Positions 46,131-59,064 of a DNA stretch of 64,000 nt are shown one piece after another. The notes under the pieces are model-generated. The model ran no database searches. It was not told where the DNA came from and saw nothing but the letters and a program-made list of their open reading frames with translations. The position numbers and the translations under genes were made by a program. Positions within the stretch are counted from its first letter, which is position 1. Every line of letters starts with the position of its first letter. This DNA is from Tetradesmus obliquus (Eukaryota > Chlorophyta > Chlorophyceae > Sphaeropleales > Scenedesmaceae), in the NCBI GenBank assembly GCA_030272155.1, contig CP126201.1, forward strand, positions 1,656,501 through 1,720,500. The letters are read 5' to 3'.

Positions 46131-46174
46131 TGCAGCACACGGCCCTACACCTTGATGCCTGCTTACCCAACATC

Positions 46175-48029
46175 TTACGCGCCACACCCCGCCCGCACAT
46201 ATGCAGGGCTGCCAGGTGCCAGCCCCTGACAGGCCGAAGAGCCACCACTGGACCTACCACTGCCGCTGCTGCTACTGCTGCTGCTGCTGCTGCCGCCGCT
46301 GCTGCTGCTGCTGCTGCCGCCGCTTGGCCTCACAGCAGTGGCCCGAGGTGCCTCTTGCACACTGTCATCAGTCCTGCTTCTCCCCCTGGTCACCTGCGGC
46401 TCATCCCGCACAGCTGCTGCTGGCCTGACTACATCGCTGCTGCTGCTGGCTCCATTGCGGTTGTCCGTCGCCCTAGCAGTGCTGGAGCTGCCAGGCTGCA
46501 CGGCCGGCACAGCTGCAGCAGCAACTGGAGCGGGCGCTGCAGCAGCAGCAGCGGGCACTGGAGCAGTGCTGGAGCTGCCAGGCTGACCAGAACCAGTCCC
46601 GCTTGTGCTTGCAGGCGGCACCACGGGCGAGGTTGCAGCAGCAGCAGCTGGCAGGGTCGCAACTGGAGCAGGGGCCGGCACTGGCTCTGGTGTAATCACC
46701 GGCGATGGTGGTGGTGGAGATGTGGAGGCCACTGGCGAAGAGCTCGGCGAAGGTGATGGTGATGCTGATGGTGATGCTTCTGATGAATTTACTGGTGCTG
46801 GGGAGGTTGGGCACTTGGCATCCTGATTGCCAACGCTAACGTCCACGCCCAACACGCCCACTGCAACGGCCGGCCCGCACTTGTTCACATCAACAATGAC
46901 GATGGGCTTCTTCTGTTCCTTCTCTTTGTCGTCCTGGGTTTGCAGGAGAGACAGAAGTGACAGCGGCGCAAATCGCGGGAAAGACGCAACAGACAGCAAG
47001 GCAGCAGCGTTATGATTTGGTGGTTCACAAAGAGCCTGCTGCTTGGCAGTGGCGTGCGGGAAGGCAGAACTACCCGAGTCAACTGCTGCTGCTGCTTACC
47101 GTGTGCTGCAGCGCAGCAGCGGCACGCATGCATGCAGCTGCTAGCATTGCGGCACGCTGTGAGGCAAAGTGCTGATAGCTGCTGATCAAATTTAAGTTGC
47201 TGATCAACTGAAGTGCCGATAACTGCTGACGCAAAGTGCTGGTCAACTACTGCAAGTGGGATGCTGTCCTAGCTTACAGCCAGCTGCTCAGCAGTGCCTG
47301 TTTCCCGTAGCATACTCTGCAGCTCCACCAATCTGGGCGAGCGTGCACCTCAATGCAGCTGCATACACACGCCACAGTTGGTGTATGAGCAAGCCTCATC
47401 GTACCGACTGCGTGTGACTAACCACTACCTGGGGCTCTTCTTTCTCTTCCTCCGTTTCTTCCCCCTCCTTTTCCTTCTCCTCTCCCTTCTCTTCGTCCTT
47501 ATCTTCTTCCTTTTCCTCTTCCTTTTCTTCTTCCTTCTCCTCTTCCTTCTCCTCAGGCTTTGCCTCGTCCTCTTTCTCCTCTTCCTCCTTTTCAGCAGCA
47601 GGGTGCAGGTTGCCCCGGATGATGCCGACCGGCATGGTCAGGCTGTGCACGTTGATGTAGATCTTGCCGTCCTTCAGCGCCTGCAGCAGCAGCAGCAGCA
47701 ACCAAGCAACAACTCAACAGCAGCCGGGTGCAGGTTGCCCCTGATGATGCCGGCAGGCATGGACAGGCTGTGCACGTTGATGTAGATCTTGCCGTCCTTC
47801 AGCGCCTGCAGCAGCAGCAGCAGCAGCAACCAAGCAACAACTCAACAGCAGCCGGGTGCAGGTTGCCCCTGATGATGCCAGCGGGCACGGTCAGGCTGTG
47901 CACGTTGATGTAGATCTTGCCGTCCTTCAGCGCCTGCAGTGATAGCAGCAGCGGCAGCGGCAGTGTTGTGTTTGTGGCGCAGCAGTGCATCAACACTGAT
48001 GTACATCTTGCCATCTTTCAGCGCCTGCT

Positions 48030-48105
<76 letters not shown>

Positions 48106-48651
48106 CAACAGCAGCAGTGTGGCGTTTGTGGGGCAGCGGCATGTTGCCGCTGATTATCAAATGCTGTCCTTCAGTGCCTGCAATACAGCAGCAACAACAG
48201 CAGCGGCATGGTGATTGTGGCTCAGGAGCACCCCGCAACCGCGCAGCAGCCATCCTTGTACAGCCACTTGCTTGGCTTCCTCTGCTACAGGACCGACCCC
48301 AACACAGTAAAGTGCATGATCCGGCCCTACAAACGCAGCATAACATGCAGACCTGCCACCACTTCTCACGTGCAACCACTCCTACCACCTCTGCAGAACT
48401 TTCTGATGGACTTACCTTCAGGAAATTTTCCCAGCTCTTCACGGCAGGAACTTCTGCACCACGGCCTGGCAGGGCAATGATGTCACTCGCGATGAAAGAG
48501 CCCTGCTTGCTGTAAGCACAGCCGATGATGTTCAGGTTGGGGCACAGCTGAGGCAGCTGCTCAGGAGGCCCAAAGGGGTTGGCAGGCTTGGTGTAAGGCT
48601 CTAGGGGGATGAGGGGAGGAGGGTAGTCAGCCTTGGGAGATCCCTGAAAGG

Positions 48652-48684
<33 letters not shown>

Positions 48685-50268
48685 GGCAATTGTTGTGAGG
48701 GGTTGCCCTAGGCCTGGCAGGAAGCAATGCAAGTGGCCCAGCAGCAGATCCACTGTTAAGGCTTGCTGCTGCAGGAATGCACAGCTAGCTTCAGCACACC
48801 ATCAGTGCTTAGGACAAGTTTCAGGCCTGACACCACCTGCAATGCACATGCCCGTGCCGAGACTGCAGGATGTCAGCAGATGCAGCGCAGCTGCAGAAAC
48901 TCCCGCCCTGCATGTGTCAAATAGCATGTGCCTTCACAGCTGTTGCGGCCCAACCTCACCTTGCAAGCCAACACTGTAAGCTGCAAGTCCTATACCTGCT
49001 TTGGTTGCTACGTATGCCTGCGCCAACACACTGCAGCACATGTGCAGTTATGCATTTGCCTTGGTGAGTTGAAGTCCAAGAGCCATATGAACCCGTCCTT
49101 TGAAACATGCTGTGTGCAGTGGGTCACCAACTCACCGAGTGCAGGTGGGAGGCGATGTACTGCGGCACATCACACAGCTTGAGGGTCCATGTAGCCTTCC
49201 TGCCCTCCTCATCAACCAGCAGCTCAAAAGTGCCGCTGGCCTTGCCGTCAAGGGGGGCAGGCACGCCTGAAGGCAGCAGCAGCAGCAGCAGCAGCAGCGG
49301 CGGCGGCGGCAGCAGCAGCGAGAACAGAGATCAGTCGGTTTGAGCTAGCAAAGTTCCCTGCGAAACTGAATTTGCAGCGGCAGCTGCATTCAGCGGCTTC
49401 AAGCAGACTGCCTTACCAATAGCAATGTGCAGCCTGCAATGCTGCGTGCACACGCCTGATGCCATGCCACTGCTGCAAATGATGCAACATTGCAACGACT
49501 GTCTATGCTTTGTGTTCAAGCCGTTCAAGTTGCCGTGCGCGTGCCGCGCACCACACAATGCGTGTGTCCAGCTGCATGTTGCTGTGCCACTGCATGCCGC
49601 AAACAACTACTGCTGTTCTTTGATTAGTAAAGCCAAATGCAGCAGCTACTCTTATTGTTACTCAACAACAAGCAGCCACTTGCCAACTGGCAGCCTGTGG
49701 CGATTGACTTCTGCTCTCCGGTGGTGCCTTGCTCAGCCGCATACTGCACCACACACACCTGTCAATCCATGCTGTTTTATTCCACACCGACCAGGCGACA
49801 GCTAGTGCACATTGCAGCAATGAGCTGCAGCTGGCAGTTTGTTTATACAACGATCAATCAGCAAGCTGTTCCTAATTATTAGGATTTTTATTATAAAAAT
49901 CGCTCACCAGTGGTGCCTGGCTTGATGACAATCCTGCCGATCAGTGCAGCAGCTGCTGCACAACGCAGATCTTAGCCGTCCCTTGCCGAATGGCACTTTG
50001 CAAAAGCCGACTGCTCACCAGTAGTGCCTGGCTTGATGTTGTTCTTGCCGTTCAGTTCAGCCGTCCATGCACTGCCAGTGTCCAACTTGAGCACTGGGCT
50101 GGCCGCATTGCTGCATGGGGCCTGCAGCAGCTGCCGGGCAGCGGCAGCCTCAGGGGGTGCTGCTGTGAGCAGCAGCAGCAGCTGCAGGGCCAGGGTGGCT
50201 GTGCCATACAGCAGCGGAGTCCGGCGGTGGCTGCCGGCCCGCTGAGTGCTGCGCTTGCCAGGTCCCAT
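46175..50268 (-). CDS. Secreted CHRD-domain protein, paralogue B
   Basis: Five exons: 50268-50019, 49266-49136, 48643-48416, 47680-47429 and 46933-46175. They join to 539 aa. The exon structure and phases equal those of paralogue A, and exons 2 and 3 have exactly equal lengths. The N-terminal hydrophobic signal stretch (LALQLLLLLTAA), CHRD core (DGKIYINVHSLTMPVGIIRGNLHP), PIVIVDVNKCGPAVAVGVLG block and Pro/Ser tail are all present. The charged linker differs: paralogue A alternates Lys and Glu, whereas B is dominated by Glu (EEEKEEEKEEDKDEEK). The tail is longer, with more Ser and Ala tracts. Both copies look intact, so both may function. Confidence 0.87.
47700..48185 (-). repeat. Upstream copies of CHRD-B exon 4 head
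   Basis: Two full copies (47,716-47,804 and 47,850-47,935) encode ALKDGKIYINVHSLT-PAGIIRGNLHPAA. Short copies lie at 47,985-48,027 and 48,160-48,180. A (CAG)n tract of about 90 bp (48,028-48,118), reading CTG in gene sense, separates them. The two full copies are nearly identical to each other, which suggests recent amplification in this arm. Confidence 0.88.
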
Positions 50269-50357
50269 GGCTGGTTGAAGCCAAGCTGTACAAAAGTGTG
50301 TAGCTTGAGTTGGAAAATGATCACAGCCAAAGGCAGAGGAAAGTTTGCAGGAGAAGT

Positions 50358-50388
<31 letters not shown>

Positions 50389-51654
50389 CATGCATGGGTG
50401 AGACGGTTGGGTCGTGGTGAGGCTGCTGATCACAGCGCTGCTGCAGATGCAGGCTGAACAGTGACATCACAGTCTCTCCAATGCACAATGAAGTCAACAT
50501 CAACGAGCATTGGGAATTCTACGGAAAAAGTACACGACGGTCCTGGTAGCAAGCAGCTGCTGCTGGCAGACCAAGCCACGCCGTGGCCCGTGACGAGCCT
50601 TCTGAGACGACCAACACCCCAGTCTGCTACCCTTGGCAAGCATTTCAGACAACAGGCGGCAATACATAAATATTGAAGTGCTGCATCAAAACGACGAGCT
50701 CACCTGAAACGCGCTCACAGCTGTCAAACGTCGAGTAGCTACTATAGGTTGTAGGTCGTCAGGATCACTGCTGCTGCCTCCTGTGCCGGGCTAGAACGAT
50801 CAAAACGCTCATCAACTTATGAAGTGGCATGAAAGTCTGTAAACTGGCGTAATCGCGTGCTTGGCGTGCGCCGGCGAGAAATGCCAGAAATGACGCCATG
50901 CGATCGCCGAATTGTCTCACATCAACCAACCACAGGCAGGCACGATTCAGCCGAAATCTTGGCTTAAACAAAATTTTAGAGCAATACGTTTTATGAGTAC
51001 CCAATCAGGGCCCAGTTTAGGTACAATTTGTGAACCGGGTGGCATCACGCGTGCAGTGCCGTACAGTCTGTTGGTCGCTGAGGCCGCACAACAACCAAAG
51101 AAATGAAACTCGTCAGAATGATCCTTTTGTAACGAAAACACCACATGCAACTGGGTGCTGCAGGCTTGCCGCCGGTCAGGTGAGCAGTTGTGCGTAGACA
51201 GGCTGCGTCACATGCATCTGCTGTGCATGATGCGCATGGCATGCTGATGCATTCCATGATGCTCAAAGTGGAACGTCCTATGCCGATGCCACACCTCAAT
51301 TGTCACCTCTGTGCCAACATCCACAACGACATTGAAAAGCACAATACGCAAGGCATGCGCATCACTCTGCATGAATGTGCAGGCAGTTGACTGTCAACTG
51401 CGGCGCTGTCGGTGCGGCAAGCAGGCCTGATACTATCGTAATACGAGTTCAGCCATGCAGTGTTACGCACCGCCATGCATATCTCGGACAATCAGACAGC
51501 CTACATGCCACGATAACACCTCATGGTCAGCTTGGCATGTGTACAGTAGCCATCATCATATTACCATTTGAGCCATAACATACTCACAATTTTCATATTT
51601 TGGAAGTAACAACGTCGCCATCGCGCACAGTGCAGCGCTGCATGACATTCCCCC
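50269..51654. other. Intergenic region, part of the right arm
   Basis: It holds the likely promoter of CHRD-B and sequence matching the PEX2-to-CHRD-A interval of the left arm. A (CAG)n tract lies at 50,360-50,388. No gene is recognised. Confidence 0.45.
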
Positions 51655-51795
51655 TCACGCAGTCTGCCTCTGAATGGCTGCGCAGGCATGCCTACTGCGC
51701 AGTAGTTGCGGAACGGAAGGCACCAGCGCCTCAGCTACACCACAGTAGGACACGGCCCAATTGGCCGCACCAATTCTGCATTTTGTGCACTTGTG
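51655..51795 (-). pseudogene. Decayed fragment of the PEX2 RING exon
   Basis: In reverse complement this stretch matches 37,130-37,265 of the PEX2 last exon. GVAEALVP is still readable next to AANWAVSYC, where PEX2 has RPVGPCPIC. Later bases match the segment encoding YYCLRSHTEAD, but out of frame. Two RING cysteines are lost and the frame breaks. No other PEX2 exon is present nearby, so this is a dead end piece carried along by the inverted duplication. Confidence 0.85.
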
Positions 51796-51874
51796 CAGCA
51801 GCGCTCGCAAAACAGTCTGTGCATATATATGCACATATACAGCGCAACCCCTGCAGATGCAATGCCCGCTGCTG

Positions 51875-53473
51875 TCAGCACTCATCCTGGTCAGCTGCCT
51901 GATGGCCAGCCGCAGCTGTGTCACTCAGAAACGGCAGCAGCTTGAACCGTCGCCGCTTTGCAGGAACCGCACATGAATCCAACACCCGCTGCAGCAGCTC
52001 AACTACATCAAGCTGCGGCAGCAGGCATGCAGCTAGCCCTTGTAGGTCAACCCCCTGGCTTGCTGCTGCTGCTGCTGCTGATTGACCAACGGAGGCTGCC
52101 ACAGCACCTGCCGCTAGCGGCGACATGCCACCCGCTGCTGCTGCTGCGCTGCTGCTGAGTGGTGTGGCGGCTGCCAGGCCTTGCTGCTGCTGCTGCTGCT
52201 GGGACTGCAGCTCCTGGGAGTTGGCTGCAAAGTGTATGACAGCATCTAGTGCGTCCAGCGCATACTGACACAGCGGGCCCTGCAGCAGCGCAGCAGCAGC
52301 AGCACAGCAGGCGTTGCAAATTGTATACACAATGCATCATCACTGATGCGGTTTGACTTGTTGTGAAATCAGCATGTAAGAACTTGCAGCAGTGACAACC
52401 CAGCATATAACTCACAGTGGCAGACTGCATGCCTTTGCCTCGTCCCTCTTGTTAATTTACACGCTTAAACCACATGTTAACACCACCGATTGCGTCCCAC
52501 TCTCCCTTGGCATCACACACAGCAACTTGCTAGACAGCATCATTTCTGGCATTGTTTGTTCTGTTGCAGCTAGCATACGTGGCTGAGGTTAACAATAGGG
52601 CTTACGGCAGCATCCAGCAGCAGCACTGGCATAACATGTAGATGACATCTGTGTTACATTTGAATTTTGAGTTTAAATAGCATTCAAATAACAACAGTCA
52701 GCTCACCTGGCTCAGATTGACAAGGGGCCTGATGAAGGCAGCATCCAGCAGCAGCGCTGGTGCAAAAATCTTCCAGGCACGTGTCAACAGCATTCACATC
52801 ACAGCTGAACGAGATACTCGCCCTCACCTGGCTCAGGTTCACAATTGGGCTGATGAAAGCAGCATCCAGCAGCAGCGCTGACCCTGCCGGCCCCAGCTGC
52901 AGCCCCGGCGTATTAAACAGGCAGCGCAGCAGCAGCAGCACGTGCGGGTGCAGCGCGGCCGCGCCCGGCAGCAGCAGCACACCCATCCAGAAGCGCAGCA
53001 GCCACTCTGCATATGTCGGCAGCAGCGCACGGCTCAGCTGCAAGCATAGCCCCTGCATCAAGTGCAGCAGCGCTGCATTGCTAGGGCTAGAAGGGCTGCC
53101 TGCAGCAAAGCCAGCAGCGCTGTTGCTGCTGCCGGCTAGGTTGCGGCCTGCGGTGCCAATGGCGTGCCGCAGCGCTGGAATGCTGCTGCTGCTACTGCTG
53201 CTGGTGCTGACGCCTGGCTGCCCATGCTGCTGCTGCTGCTGCTGCTGCTGCTGGCCTTGCTGTGAAGCTTTGCCTTGCTGTTGCTGCTGCTGTTGTCCGA
53301 GGTTGCCTATCCTGCTGCTGCTGTTACTATGGCTGGCAAGTGCCGCATTCATGTTGAGGTTTGATGTGAACTGTTGCAGCTTGCTGCCGAGCTCATGAAG
53401 GCCCTGGCTGCTGCATGCAGCCGACAGTGTTGCCATGCACTCCTGCAGCAATGGATGTTGCACGGGTACATAC

Positions 53474-53507
<34 letters not shown>

Positions 53508-53619
53508 GCAGCAGAGGGTCAGCACAGGTTTTCCAGCTCATGAAGGCCCTGGCTGCTGCATGCGGCCGACAGCGTCACCATGCACTCCTGCAGCGTTGAA
53601 TGTCGCACACGCACATAAT

Positions 53620-53658
<39 letters not shown>

Positions 53659-54466
53659 AGTTTGCACCGTGCTGGCATTTTCTCCCAGAAACGTGATCCT
53701 GCACCCCCTGCACAGAATCAGAGCAGCTGCGTCCCATGATGCGATGTGGCTGCCGCCACCACACCTGTCACGCGACAAGCATCACCACCACCCACATGTA
53801 CGTCAGCTGTCACACACAACACCTACAGCTCACCTGCAGTGCCTCAAGCAGCTCTGATCCTGGGTCCAGGCAACCCAGCTGGCTGCAGAAATTCGGCACC
53901 AGAGCAGCGATCCTCACTGCCACATCCAACCCCAAATCATCCAAGTTAACAAGCAACAGAATTACTCACCTGCAGCGCCTCCAGCAGCTCTGATCCCGGC
54001 TCCAGCTGCCCCAGCTGGCTGCAGAAAAACGGCACCAGCGCAGCAATGCTCACAAGCATGTACATAGTCCTTCCCAGCACTAGGACTCACCTGGAGCGCC
54101 TCCAGCAGCTCTGATCTCGGCTCCAGGCAACCCAACTGGCTGCAAAAGAATGGAACCAGCGCAGTAATGCTGACAAGCAGCTGGCCATGCCTATGCCAAC
54201 TAATCCGAGTAATCCAGCAACAGGATTACTCACCTGCAGCGCTTGCAGCAGCTCACATCCCGGCTCCAGGCAACCCAGCTGGCTGCAGAAAAACGGCACC
54301 AGAGCAGCAATGCTGACAAGCAGCTGTCCATGCCTGTGGCCCAACAGACTCTGCGAGACAGCCCTGCTGCCAGGCAGCTTTCTAGCAGCAGCAGCAGCAG
54401 CAGCAGCACCGCCACCAGGCATCAAAGAAGACCATGCTGCCCAGCTGCTGCTGAGGCCAGGAGAGT

Positions 54467-54497
<31 letters not shown>

Positions 54498-54603
54498 AGA
54501 GCGAGACTGCCGGTGCGCTGGTGTGCTGCTGCCGGGGTGGTGCCGGCTCGCTGCTGATGTGCCGTAGCTGCTGCTGCTGAGCGTGTGGCTGTGGCCGTGG
54601 CTT

Positions 54604-54648
<45 letters not shown>

Positions 54649-57600
54649 CTGGTGCCGAAACCACGGAGCTCTGGTGCACTACGAGACACAGCAGACGCAT
54701 CCGCATCGTCACCTGGCTGCTGCTGCTGCTGCTGTGCAGGATGCGGCGATTGCTGCTGCTGCTGCTGCCGCCGCTGCCCAGCAGCCACCTGCGCCTGCAA
54801 GTGCTCCTGCTGCAATGATGCTGCTCCAAAGCGTGCATTGCGCCCCGGCCTTGCTGCTGCTGCAGACGCCATGCCAGCTAGCACTGCTACGCTGTCCCTA
54901 CTGCTGCTGCGTGACGGTGTGAATGTCGTTGCTCTGCTGCCCGTCCTACTGCTGCTCAAACTGCTCCCAGGCGACCCTGGCCGCAGCTGCTGCTGCTGCC
55001 TGCTGCTTCTGACTATACCACCCTGCTGCTGCTGCTGCTGCGCTGCTGCAGCTTGATCCCTACTTCCCATTTCAGTGTCATATGCTCCAGGGGCCTGCAT
55101 TGGCAAACCTCCCCCTGCTACTGCTGCTGTTGCTGCAGGCAGCTGGCACAATCCTCGAGCCAGCAGCGTTAGCAGCTGCACAGTGGGAAGCTGCGTATCA
55201 GCAGCTAATAAACCCTTAAGCAGCACCTGCTGCACAGCAATCATGTGGTGCGCAGGGCCATCTGGCCCCCGCTCAGGCCACGGCAGAAGTGCAGCAACTG
55301 CCCAAGGCATTGGGGTCCCACCAGAGGGCTCCGCACCACCCACAAAACTCTGAACACTGGACGACACAGACTGCGCTGCTGCTGCTGCTGCTCGTGCATT
55401 GCCAGATGCACGGCCCTGGCCGTAGCTCCCCCTGTTTGCTGCGTCACCCCAGCTGCTACTAGCTGCTGCTGCTGCTTTGTCAGCGGCATTGCCTGCATCG
55501 CTCATGTCAGCCTGCTGTCCTGATCGTACTTTGCTGGCAGCCTTGCTGCTGCTGCTGTCCAGCCAGCTGCTGCCAAACTGTGTGGCTGCAAGCAGCTGCT
55601 GAAGCTGCGCAGGGTCTGCTGCTGGTGCTGCTGCGAGCAGCACATTCTGTGTGGTGCTGTCATGCATCGGCAGCTGCTGCAGGCAGGTTGACAGTAGGAT
55701 GAGCGCCTGCTGGTAGATGTGCACGTAGCTGGTGAAGCACAGCAGCAGCGAAGACCAGAACACCTGCAGCAGCAGCAGCGGCAGCAGCAGCGGCAGCAGC
55801 AGCAGCAGGATGAGCGCCTGCTGGTAGATGTGCACGTAGCTGGTGAAGCACAGCAGCAGCGAACGACCAGAAGACCTGCAGCAGCAGCAGCAGCAGCAGC
55901 ATGAGAGCACAGCAGAATGAGGTTCAGGATAAGCAATGCGTGACGCACCCCTGCGTGCGGCAGAATCGCGAGTAAACAACAACACATGTAGCACAACAGC
56001 GTGACAAGCTGTGCACACAGGCTCAAGCCATCACCCGTGGGTACAGCAGCAGTTTGCGTGCCGGCGGCGCTATCACCACGCTGCGCAGCGTGAGCAGCAG
56101 CTCCAGCGCTACCTCAATGTACGAGTAGCGCCACTGGCAATGCACATACACCCTGTGACCATGCTGCGCAGCCCTGCTTTAAAAACCAAGGGACCAAGTT
56201 TTATAGGGCAAATACCCCAGGCACATGCACCAACAAACAGAAACACAGCTGAGCTTGATGTGCAGCAACCTTTGTTTCTTCGTTCACCCTACCTGTGGGT
56301 ACAGCAGCAGCTTGCGTGCCGGCAGCGCCTCCTCCCTCGCGACACATTTGGCAATGCACATAACCCACATCACGCCAATTAGGCTGCGCAGCGTGAGCAG
56401 CAGCTCCAGCGCCACCTCCCTCGCAACACATTTGGCAATGCACATAACCCACATCACGCCTGTAACTGCAACACACAAAGCAGGAAACACACATAGCGAT
56501 ACACACAATCACAGCCAGCACAAGCACACCCTGCGCTGATTCACCTGAGGGTACAGCAGCAGCTTGGGAGCCGGCAGCGCTTCCACCAAACTGCGCAGCG
56601 TGAGCAGCAGCTCCAGCGCTACCTCCCTGGCAACGCAGCTGGCAATGCACACAAACCCACACAGATGCTGCGCACAAACAATCTGCGCTGCCGGCCGACC
56701 AGCACAAGGCTCGTTAGAGCAGCCAGCCAACCGCCACATACACAAGCACATTGATTGCATCAGCACAGGCTTGTCTACTCGCCTGAGGGTACAGCAGCAG
56801 CTTGCGTGCTGGCAGCGCCTCAACCAAGCTGCGCAGTGTGAGCAGCAGCTCCAGCGCCACCTCCCTTGCAACGTGTGAGGCATCAGCAGCCGCCAGGCAC
56901 TGCTGCAGGCAGGCCAGCAGCGTGCTGCACATGTCTGCAGTAAGGGGCGGCGCCAGCGCACGCAGCACCTGCAGCAGCAGCATTTACATGTCGTGTTATG
57001 ATCTGATTGTTACGACGGGTGCTGCAGGCAGGCCAGCTGCGTGCCGGCCATGTCGGCGGTCAATGGTGGTGCCAAAGCGCGCAGCACCTGCAGCAGCGAC
57101 AAGCGCAGTGCACGCAAAGTTGTTGTGCTTTGAAAACCTGTTCGATTAGGCAAGTGATGTGACAGGCAGGCCAGCAGCGTGCCGGCCATGTCAGCAGAAA
57201 GGGGCGGCGCCAGCGCACGCAGAACCTGCGGCAGCAACATTGACATGTGTTGTGATACATCAGTGAAGATAAGCAAGTGATGTGGCAGGCAGGCCAGCAG
57301 CGTGGCGGCCATGTCCTGCAGTGAGGGGCGGCGCAAGCGCACACAGCACCTGCAGCAGCGACAGGAGCAGTGCACGCAAAGTTGTTGTGCTTTACAAACA
57401 TGTTATGACAAGCAAGTGATGTGGCAGGCAGGCCAGCAGCGTGCTGTACATGTCTGCAGTAAGGGGCGGCGCCAGCGCACGCAGCAGCAACAGCAGCAGT
57501 GCGCGTGACTGCTGTGTTATGACAGTTTTGTTATAAGCAGCAGGATATATGGCAGGGAAGCCAGCAGCGTGCCGGCTATGTCTGCTGTGAGGGGCGGCGC

Positions 57601-59032
57601 CAGCGCACGCAGCACCTGCAGCAGCAGCATTCACACGCCGCGTTGTGATCTGATTGTTAAGATAGGCAAGTGAAGTTGCAGGCAGGCCAGCAGCGAGGCG
57701 GAGGGACGGCGCCAGCGCGCGCAGCGGTGCGCCATGCAGTAGCGAGTTTGGTTAAGGTTGTCACGGGTGCCTTGTAACGACCTATACAAGGCTTTATGAT
57801 GTGGTCATGACTACTGTTTCTCCTGTTGCCGAGTTCTTTGCCTTGTGCTTGCAGCAAACACCCAGCTCTCTTCCATCTGATCTCCTCCAGCACTGTGCAG
57901 GGCTCCACTGCTGCTGCATATGCCCGATCGGCCTTCATCCTTCTGTCTCAGCCCCAGCCGCACCTGCTGCGGCCTGCAGGCCAGGTGCCTGGTGTGTGTG
58001 TGCAGCGCCCACTCCAGCGCCACACTAACCTCCCCACCTGCCCTAGCCCTAGCTGCACACTTCTGCTGCCTCGACTCAGGCACACAGCATGCGCCCAAAC
58101 TCAACCTAAACCCTGCTAGCTAGCGGACCCTCCTGACGCCCTTTCCAATGCATGTGAGCGATTGTGTGTAGTGTCTGTTTCGTCAAAAGAGGCAAGAGCC
58201 GCCGCACCTGCTGGGACCTGCAGGCCAGGTGTCTGTTGTGGGCGTGCAGCGCCCACTCCAGTGACACACCCACCCAGGCCTCTCCTAGCCCTGGCTCAAA
58301 GGACAGCGCATCCAGGCAGTGCTGCACCATGCCTGCAGAGAGCAACAGAGACAAAACAACAGCATCTGTTCAGTCGACCGACGCCCGGTCTTTGCATGTG
58401 CCACAGTCGTATGATTCACCCAGGCCCGGCCCAAAAAACAGTGCATCCAAGCAGTGCTGCTTTGGTCCAGGGCCAGGCCCTCACATGACCACACGCCTGC
58501 TGCTGCTGCTGCTGCTGCTGCCAGATATGACAACAGGCTGGCGCTCACCTGCGAGTGCTGTTGCGCTGGGCAGCTGCTGCTGCTGGCCCAGGGCCAGACC
58601 CTAGTACGCCCACAATTAAGCTGTTGCTGCTGCCTGCTTCTGCTGCTGCCCCCAACAATACAGTGAGGCGGCTGCTCACCTGGCAGTGCCGTCGCGCTGG
58701 GCAGCTGCTGCTGCTGGCCCAGGGCCAGGTCCTCACATAACCACATGCCAGCTGCTGCTTCTGCTGCTGCTGCTGTCCCAGGGCTAGGTCCTCATAGGCC
58801 CACAAGCCAGCTGCTGCTGCTGCTGCTGCTGCCCGGACATACAATGAGGACTGCGTGCTCCGGCTTCTACACAAGAGCCTGCTACCTTATGCACTAGTGC
58901 AGGCTGCTGCTCGAAGCTCACCTGCAAGAGCTGTTGCGCTGGGCAGCTGCTGCTGCTGGCCCAGGGCCAGGTCCTCGTAGGCCCACAGCCGCCGGCCCTT
59001 CATGGACTGCAGGTACTTGATCAGGTGCGTGG

Positions 59033-59064
<32 letters not shown>

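Larger units (their letters stand above)
45160..51800 (-). repeat. Right arm of the large inverted duplication
   Basis: Partner of 37,130-44,230. It carries CHRD paralogue B, lacks the SINE-like insertion and the PEX2 RING-end copies of the left arm, and ends in a decayed PEX2 RING exon less than 100 bp from the Furry-like stop codon. The spacer between arms is about 0.9 kb. Confidence 0.9.

Noticed and set aside
55911-56382. Plus-strand frames opposite the Furry-like gene
   Set aside because: They are antisense shadows of exon-tail copies of the Furry-like gene.
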